Of a DNA stretch of 10,088 bases, positions 5,726 to 10,088 are shown one piece after another. The notes below the pieces were generated by a model, which worked only from the letters and a program-made list of their open reading frames with translations, did not search any database and had not been told where the DNA came from. The position numbers were made by a program, and so were the translations under genes. How positions within the stretch are numbered: position 1 is the first letter of the stretch; every line of letters begins with the position of its first letter. Source of the DNA: Candidatus Eiseniibacteriota bacterium (GTDB taxonomy: Bacteria > Eisenbacteria > RBG-16-71-46 > CAIMUX01 > WJJG01); assembly GCA_016867695.1 (NCBI GenBank), contig VGIY01000074.1, forward strand, positions 1-10,088, given 5' to 3'.

Positions 5726-6876
5726 CGCCCCTCCCCGGCGAGGGCCTCGATCTCGCGCACGAGCAGCGGGCCGATGTCGCGGATGCTCCCGATCGGCGGG
5801 CGGTCGAAGCTGGTCAGCACGACCGTGTCGGAGTCGGGGTCCTCGGGGTGGTAGCCGTGCATCGCCTGCGGGGCGGTGCGGCCCATGAAGCTGGGGGCCA
5901 GGATCTCGCCCGCGTTCATCAGGAAGATCGTCTCCCCGTAGCGCCCGTCGGGGAAGTCGATGCCCAGGCGCCGGCGCTCCTCCCCGTCGATCAGCCGCCC
6001 GAAGGGCTTCGCCCGCAGCAGCGCCTCGACCATCTCCCGCGCCCCCGGCCGCCGGTACCAGACGCGCACCATGGTCGAGTCGACGAAGTAGAGGAAGTCC
6101 TCGGGCGCGCGCAGCGGCAGCGCCTCCAGCTCGGGCAGGATCTCGTGGGTGCCGGTCACGTCGGCCATGCCATGGTCCCCGCAGACGAGCAGGCGCGCCT
6201 CGAGCCCCCGCGCCCGCGCGAGCGCGAGCATCGAGGCGATCCAGGCCTCGATCTGCGCCAGGCAGCGGCGCGCCCCCTCGCCGCGCGTACCCTCGGCGTG
6301 CATGACCGCATCGAGCAGCGGCGAGTAGAAGAAGAGCATCCGCTCCCGCCCCTCGCGCAGGGCCTCCTCGAAGCGCCGACGGCGCTCCTCCTCGCCGGTG
6401 TTCCAGTGCCAGGCGCGATAGGGCACGCCCAGCCGCTGCGCGGCGTCGAAGGGGGTCTCGATCCCGGGAAAGGCCCCGGGAGCGAAGATGTCGGCCTTCT
6501 CGCACAGGTCGAGGCGCGTGAGGAGGTCCGAGGGGATCTCGTAGAGGCTGAAGTAGCCGCGGATGCGCCGGCGCAGCAGGCGGGTGAGCAGGCGCCGCGT
6601 CAGGAAGTGCCGGCCGAGCCAGGAAGCCAGCACGCGGATCAGGCCCCGGTAGGGGCGGAAGACCGAGCGCTCCGAGTCGCACAGGTACATCGCCCAGTGG
6701 CCGTGCTCGCGCGGCCGGCGGCCGGTGAGCAGCGAGGGGATGCAGGCGCTCGAGTAGCCGCAGACGCTCGCCACGGGCGCCTCGGCCCCCTGGAGGAAGG
6801 AGAAGGCGCCCGTCTCGCGCACCAGCCGGTGCCCCAGGGCATCGATGAGGAAGACGAGCAGGATCCGTTGCGCCAC
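5722..6876 (-). CDS. Alkaline-phosphatase-superfamily type I phosphodiesterase/nucleotide pyrophosphatase
   Basis: A 384-residue hydrolase expected to use two metal ions to cleave phosphodiester or pyrophosphate bonds. The metal-ligand pattern is visible: Asp12 (FLIDALGH), the nucleophile loop GYSSACIPSLLTG (40-52) followed by HGHW (58-61), DAVMH with Asp189 and His193, GDHGM with Asp234 and His235, and HGYHP (340-344) near the end. Spacing to the TG pair matches the nucleophile threonine of ENPP enzymes to Ser42, so a serine nucleophile is likely. No signal peptide is seen: the short hydrophobic start is the first beta strand, so a cytoplasmic enzyme is inferred. The GTG at 6876 lies 5 bases after the stop of the nucleotidyltransferase-domain gene with GAGGG just upstream; later starts would remove Asp12. 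It overlaps the flippase-like gene by 4 bases. Substrate unknown. Confidence 0.85.
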   Translation of the reverse strand: MAQRILLVFLIDALGHRLVRETGAFSFLQGAEAPVASVCGYSSACIPSLLTGRRPREHGHWAMYLCDSERSVFRPYRGLIRVLASWLGRHFLTRRLLTRLLRRRIRGYFSLYEIPSDLLTRLDLCEKADIFAPGAFPGIETPFDAAQRLGVPYRAWHWNTGEEERRRRFEEALREGRERMLFFYSPLLDAVMHAEGTRGEGARRCLAQIEAWIASMLALARARGLEARLLVCGDHGMADVTGTHEILPELEALPLRAPEDFLYFVDSTMVRVWYRRPGAREMVEALLRAKPFGRLIDGEERRRLGIDFPDGRYGETIFLMNAGEILAPSFMGRTAPQAMHGYHPEDPDSDTVVLTSFDRPPIGSIRDIGPLLVREIEALAGEGR

Positions 6877-6881
6877 CGCCC

Positions 6882-8345
6882 TCAGCCCCCCCCCGAGCGC
6901 AGCCAACCGGCCAGGCGCCCCGGGACGCCGGGCGACGCCGCCTCCCCTGCGCCGTTTCCCGGATCCTGGCAGAGCGGGAACTCCCGGGCAAGCCGCGCCC
7001 GCAGCGCCGGGGCCTCCTCGGGGCGTCGGACTGCCGCCGTCCAAGCGAGCCCGGCGACCAGGATGCCGAGCGAGGCGGGCCAGGCGCGCCGCCAGCGGAT
7101 CGCCAGGCGCGCCGCGCGGGCCCGGCCGACCCCGCCCGGGCGCGACGCCAGGACAGCGCGCCAGCGCCGCAGCCGCTCCCGCGCGCTGCCCCCCTCGGCC
7201 GCCAGCGCGAGCCGCCAATGACGCGCCTCGCTCCAGCGGAAGTCCTCGCCGATCAGACCGGAGAGCAGGTCGCCCAACACGGCGTCGGCCAGCGCGCCGA
7301 CCGCGGCGGGATCCGCCTGGGGCGGGGGCCAGGCGGGCCTCAGCCGCCAGGCGGTCCAGTCGGCGACGAGACCCCGCCAGCCGGGCGCCGCGGCGTCGAG
7401 GGCGGCAGCGCCGGGCGGGCGGCTAGCGGCTCTGGGATGCTCGGTGCGCCCAGGACGCTCCGGGGTCTCGGCGGGCGCGGGGGGCTCGGGCCGCTCCGGG
7501 GACTCGGGGCGCTCGGGGCGCTCCATGCGCTCCATGCACTCCGCGCGCCCCATGCCCTCCAGGAACACCAGGCGTCCGGCCGCGCTCGGCTCGATCTCGC
7601 CGCGGGCGGCCAGCCACGCCTTCCAGGCGTCAAGGGGCAGCTTGGCCCAACGATGCGCGCGTCTCCAGTCCCGCTCCTCCGGCGAGGCGGGCCAGTCCGC
7701 CGGTGCTTCCCCGCCCGTCGGGGCGGGGCCGGACGACTCCAGGGCGAGCTCGGCGATCCGGTTGAGCAGGAGCCGCAGCGCCTCGAATGGCGGCCGGAAC
7801 GCGCCCGCCTCTCCCGCCGGTCCGGACAGCTCTCCCCAGAGGAGGGTCGGGCGGGCGAAGGCCTCGGCCCACTCGATAGTCACCGGCAGCTCGCGCAACG
7901 CGCGGCGGGCGACGATGGCGATGTCGAGCGGATCCGCCGCCAGCCCGAGGCGCGCCCTCTCCCGTTCGAGCGCGAGCGCGACGGCGTCCCGCACGCGCGC
8001 GCGCTCCGCCGCCCGCGGGGCCGAATCGACGATCAGGGCCAGATCGATGTCCGAGAGCGGGATCCACCGGCCGCCGCCAGCCTCGACGCCGCACGCCTCC
8101 CCGGCGGCCGCGCTGCCCAGAAGCAGGAGCGCCCGCGGCCGAAGCCCGCCCGCGGCGTCGATCAGTCGCGGGATCGCCGCGGCGAGCAGCCCCCGCAGCG
8201 CTCCGTCGAGCGCGGGCTGCGGAGAGAGCGCCCCGCCTCCGGTGTCCAGCCGGAACGAGGCCGCGGAAGGAGCGCCGGAACCGATCGGCGTGCGGGGCGC
8301 GGGCCGCGGGCGAGGCAGGGGCGGCGTCCCGGAAGCGCGGTCCAT
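6882..8345 (-). CDS. Nucleotidyltransferase-domain protein with Glu-Arg-Pro repeat linker
   Basis: A 487-residue protein that does not match any named polysaccharide gene. After a Pro-rich start (1-40), residues 50-145 form an MNT-type (NTP_transf_2) fold: LLLLGSAAAGE with Gly77-Ser78, PLSDIDLALIV with Asp99 and Asp101, and a third acid, Asp141, in DPLDIAIV. A helical region follows (185-255); KLPLDAWKAWLAARGEIEPS resembles the helical partner half seen in some one-chain nucleotidyltransferases. Residues 271-300 are a low-complexity ERM/ERP-type repeat. A second helical part has a possible single membrane segment at about 422-439 after an Arg-rich stretch. The family transfers NMP to proteins, RNA or small molecules; the target here is unknown. 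The ATG is 14 bases after the kinase-like gene stop, with GAGGGG about 10 bases upstream. The extreme GC makes the low-complexity parts hard to judge. Confidence 0.7.
   Translation of the reverse strand: MDRASGTPPLPRPRPAPRTPIGSGAPSAASFRLDTGGGALSPQPALDGALRGLLAAAIPRLIDAAGGLRPRALLLLGSAAAGEACGVEAGGGRWIPLSDIDLALIVDSAPRAAERARVRDAVALALERERARLGLAADPLDIAIVARRALRELPVTIEWAEAFARPTLLWGELSGPAGEAGAFRPPFEALRLLLNRIAELALESSGPAPTGGEAPADWPASPEERDWRRAHRWAKLPLDAWKAWLAARGEIEPSAAGRLVFLEGMGRAECMERMERPERPESPERPEPPAPAETPERPGRTEHPRAASRPPGAAALDAAAPGWRGLVADWTAWRLRPAWPPPQADPAAVGALADAVLGDLLSGLIGEDFRWSEARHWRLALAAEGGSARERLRRWRAVLASRPGGVGRARAARLAIRWRRAWPASLGILVAGLAWTAAVRRPEEAPALRARLAREFPLCQDPGNGAGEAASPGVPGRLAGWLRSGGG
7446..7535 (-). 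repeat. Degenerate 9-base tandem repeat coding Glu-Arg-Met/Pro units
   Basis: On the minus strand units such as GGAGCGCAT, GGAGCGCCC and CGAGCGCCC recur with a 9-base period and keep the reading frame, giving M-E-R-M-E-R-P-E-R-P-E-S-P-E-R-P-E. The mixed charge and proline content suggest an extended, flexible spacer between the nucleotidyltransferase half and the C-terminal part of the protein. The unit number may vary between strains. Confidence 0.65.
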
Positions 8346-8359
8346 GACGCCGCGGCCCC

Positions 8360-9163
8360 TCAGACGCGCTCGCGGAGGAAGCCGGGCAGACTCTCGCGGC
8401 GGGCGTTGAGGACCGTGCCGAGCACCCGGCAGCGGGCGAAGTTGAGCTCCTCGAGCGCGCGGGCGACCAACTCGCGGCGGGTGCGGTGGGCGCGCACGAC
8501 CAGGATCACGCCCTCGCAGCCGGCGCCCACGACCGGGCCCTCCGGGTGGCGCAGGGCGGCGGGGATGTCGAGCACGACCCAGTCGTAGCGGCCGCCCAGC
8601 TCCTCGAGCAGCGGGCGCATCCGCCCCGAGGTGGCGGCCTCGATGTGGCGGATCCGGTCGCGTCCGGCGGGCAGGAAGTGCAGGCGCGGCTCCTCCGTGG
8701 CGAGGATCGCCTCCTCGAGCGGCGTCTCGCCCCGGAGCAGCTCGGTCAACCCGGGCCGCTCCCCGGCCGCCTCGGAGAGTCCGCGATTCGAGCGGGCGCA
8801 GTCGGCGTCGATGAGCAGCACGCGGCTCTCGACGATGCGCGACAGGAGGTGGGCGAAGTGCAGCGCCACGGTCGTCGCCCCCTCGCCGACGCCCGAGGCC
8901 ACGAAGCCGATCGTCCGCCGCCCCCCGGGGCCCAGAATGACCTCGACGCTCGCCCGCAGGCGGTCGAGTTCTTTGAGCAGCTCGAGGTCGGGCTCGGCGA
9001 AGAGCCGGCCGGTGAGCTTGCCGCGCGGGGCAACCGGTCCCCGCGGGCGCGGCGCCCCGTCCGCCGCCGTCCCGGGCGCCGCCGCCGAAGCCCCCTCGCT
9101 CTCCTGGGGCCGCTTCGGCTCCTCGCCGCCCGCCTTGCGCAACGCGTCGTAGATGTGGCTCAT
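8360..9163 (-). CDS. CpsD/BY-kinase-like P-loop protein lacking the Walker A lysine
   Basis: A 267-residue protein of the CpsD/CapB/Wzc-C-terminal family, which normally autophosphorylates on tyrosine and controls polymer length with a Wzz-type membrane partner. The start MSHIYDALRKA is typical of polysaccharide tyrosine-kinase homologues. The P-loop is at 90-98 but reads SGVGEGATT: Ala96 (codon GCG, 8876-8878) stands where the family has lysine. The Walker A' motif VLLIDAD (115-121) and Walker B VVLDIPA (196-202) are kept, as is the C-terminal VLGTVLNARR (247-256). Only two tyrosines exist (Tyr5, Tyr193), and the usual C-terminal tyrosine cluster is missing. It may be a non-catalytic regulator, or bind ATP in a changed way. 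The ATG at 9163 overlaps the ATPase stop as ATGA, with GGAGG just upstream; the longer open frame to 9250 lacks family similarity. Confidence 0.87.
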   Translation of the reverse strand: MSHIYDALRKAGGEEPKRPQESEGASAAAPGTAADGAPRPRGPVAPRGKLTGRLFAEPDLELLKELDRLRASVEVILGPGGRRTIGFVASGVGEGATTVALHFAHLLSRIVESRVLLIDADCARSNRGLSEAAGERPGLTELLRGETPLEEAILATEEPRLHFLPAGRDRIRHIEAATSGRMRPLLEELGGRYDWVVLDIPAALRHPEGPVVGAGCEGVILVVRAHRTRRELVARALEELNFARCRVLGTVLNARRESLPGFLRERV

Positions 9164-10020
9164 GCCTCCACCCCCAGCACCGCCGGCGGGGTCTGCGACC
9201 GCCCCACCCGGTAGCCGCGCTCCATCTCCTCGATCGCCTCGCGCACGCACTCCACGCCGACCCGCCGGCGGTCGTGCACGTAGCCGATCAGCAGCGCGCG
9301 GTCGCAGAGAGCGTTGATCAGCCGCGGCACGCCGCGCGTGTGGGCCGCGATCTCGCCCAGAGCCTGGTCATCGAAGAGCTGCCCGACGCGCCCCTCGCTG
9401 GCGACGCGCAGCCGGTGCTCGACGTACTCGGCGACCCCGGCGGCCTCCAGCGGGTGCAGCTCGCAAACTCCCGGGATGCGCTGGCGAAGCTGTCTCAGCT
9501 TGTGCGAGTTGAGCAGCTCGATCAGCTCCGGCTGGCCGACGAATACGATCTGGATCAGCTTGGCCGTGCTCGTTTCCAGGTTGGAGAGCAGGCGGAACTC
9601 CTCGAGGCAGGCGGGGGAAAGGTTCTGGGCCTCGTCGACGACGAGCACCGCATTGCCCCCCGCGGCGTGCGTGGCCAGCAGGAACTGCTGCAGGGCCAGC
9701 AGCTGATCGAGCTTGCCGCGGCCGCGCACGGGCACGCCGAAGTCCATCAGCGCCATGCGCAGGAGCTGCCCGAAGGAGAGCATCGCGTTCATCACCAGCG
9801 CGCTCGACACGCCGCCGTTGAGCTGGCCGAGCAGCGTGCGCACGATCAGCGTCTTGCCGACGCCGACCTCCCCGCTGAGGACGAGGAACCCCTTGCGCTC
9901 CTGGATGCCGTACTTGAGGTAGGCCAACGCCTCGCGCTGGTCGGGGGTCATGAAGAGGAATCTCGGATCCGGGGTCAGGTTGAAGGGCGCCTCCCGGAGT
10001 CCGTAGAAGGCCTCGTACAT
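9160..10020 (-). CDS. ExeA-family AAA ATPase of the exopolysaccharide/exosortase-associated type
   Basis: A 286-residue AAA ATPase. The N-terminus MYEAFYGLREAPFNLTPDPR followed by FLF and EALAYLKYGI is the hallmark of the ExeA/GspA-type group that includes TIGR03015, the ATPase associated with XrtA/PEP-CTERM polysaccharide loci. Walker A is GEVGVGKT (50-57), Walker B is VLVVDEAQNL (125-134), the sensor 1 region is FVGQPEL (160-166), and sensor 2 is GVPRLINALCDRALL (230-244). No transmembrane segment or peptidoglycan-binding domain is seen, in contrast to ExeA itself. It lies 9 bases after the chain-length protein and overlaps the kinase-like gene by 4 bases, so the three are likely made together. 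Its exact task is not established; energising assembly or export of the polymer is inferred from context. Confidence 0.88.
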   Translation of the reverse strand: MYEAFYGLREAPFNLTPDPRFLFMTPDQREALAYLKYGIQERKGFLVLSGEVGVGKTLIVRTLLGQLNGGVSSALVMNAMLSFGQLLRMALMDFGVPVRGRGKLDQLLALQQFLLATHAAGGNAVLVVDEAQNLSPACLEEFRLLSNLETSTAKLIQIVFVGQPELIELLNSHKLRQLRQRIPGVCELHPLEAAGVAEYVEHRLRVASEGRVGQLFDDQALGEIAAHTRGVPRLINALCDRALLIGYVHDRRRVGVECVREAIEEMERGYRVGRSQTPPAVLGVEA

Positions 10021-10029
10021 ACCGCCTCG

Positions 10030-10088
10030 CTACTTGAACCTCGGGATCTCGGCCAGCACCGGCAGCCGCAGCTGCTCCTCGAGCTCCT
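10030..10088 (-). CDS. C-terminal end of a Wzz/GumC-like polysaccharide chain-length protein (partial)
   Basis: Eighteen codons and a TAG stop enter from the right edge and read ELEEQLRLPVLAEIPRFK. The segment LxLPVLAEIPR is typical of the region just after the last membrane helix of Wzz/GumC/Wzc-type chain-length proteins, where fused kinases would continue. Here it stops at once, so the P-loop partner is a separate protein, consistent with the CpsD-like gene two genes further on. The 9-base gap to the ATPase start supports one transcript. Identification rests on a short motif and on context. Confidence 0.6.
   Translation of the reverse strand, partial: ELEEQLRLPVLAEIPRFK

Noticed and set aside
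5726..6991. Upstream extension of the flippase-like gene giving a 766-residue fusion
   Set aside because: The extra 422 residues are the out-of-frame shadow of the phosphodiesterase gene; similarity to the family begins at the ATG at 5725.
7653..7673. RX5H motif (Arg225 to His231 of the nucleotidyltransferase-domain protein) suggesting a HEPN RNase
   Set aside because: The region is so Arg-rich that the pattern is expected by chance, and the residues after the histidine do not look like a HEPN active site.
5848..8588. Two long plus-strand open frames (5848-7221 and 7218-8588)
   Set aside because: Antisense shadows of the phosphodiesterase and nucleotidyltransferase-domain genes, whose metal-binding motifs and coupled spacing fit the minus strand.

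Overview
The window is very GC-rich (about 70 % or more by eye) and comes from a bacterium with a Gram-negative-type surface polysaccharide locus. All ten recognisable genes lie on the minus strand, so the locus is transcribed from high to low coordinates; the long plus-strand frames are shadows caused by GC bias. No rRNA, tRNA, CRISPR array, insertion sequence or phage gene is visible. The organism cannot be named from this sequence. The mix of an ExeA/XrtA-type ATPase, a CpsD-like P-loop protein, short single-domain enzymes and extreme GC would fit a myxobacterial or deltaproteobacterial lineage, Gemmatimonadota, or an uncultured candidate phylum, but this is inference.

In transcription order, the right part (10088 to about 8360) is the chain-length and export control block. 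It holds the last residues of a Wzz/GumC-like chain-length protein, an ExeA-family AAA ATPase of the type found in exosortase-associated polysaccharide loci, and a BY-kinase/CpsD-like P-loop protein whose Walker A lysine is replaced by alanine. The middle (8345 to 4691) is an unusual trio: a protein with an N-terminal MNT-type nucleotidyltransferase domain and a Glu-Arg-Pro repeat linker, a type I phosphodiesterase of the alkaline phosphatase superfamily, and a UPF0104/TIGR00374 flippase-like membrane protein. The genes from the ATPase to the flippase-like gene overlap by 4 bases or are 5 to 14 bases apart, so one transcript with coupled translation is likely.

A 237-base gap (4454-4690), more AT-rich than its surroundings, holds a plausible promoter and probably starts a second transcript. 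That transcript carries the assembly genes: a short-form phosphoglycosyl transferase that loads the first sugar phosphate onto undecaprenyl phosphate, two GT-B family 4 glycosyltransferases that extend the lipid-linked glycan, and a mannose-1-phosphate guanylyltransferase that makes GDP-mannose. A further gene starts at 116 and leaves the window on the left.

Together the genes describe activated-sugar supply, lipid-linked repeat-unit assembly, and control of polymer length and export. No Wzx flippase, Wzy polymerase, outer-membrane exporter or exosortase is inside the window; these would be expected in the flanks. The least explained part is the nucleotidyltransferase / phosphodiesterase / flippase-like trio together with the lysine-less kinase homologue.
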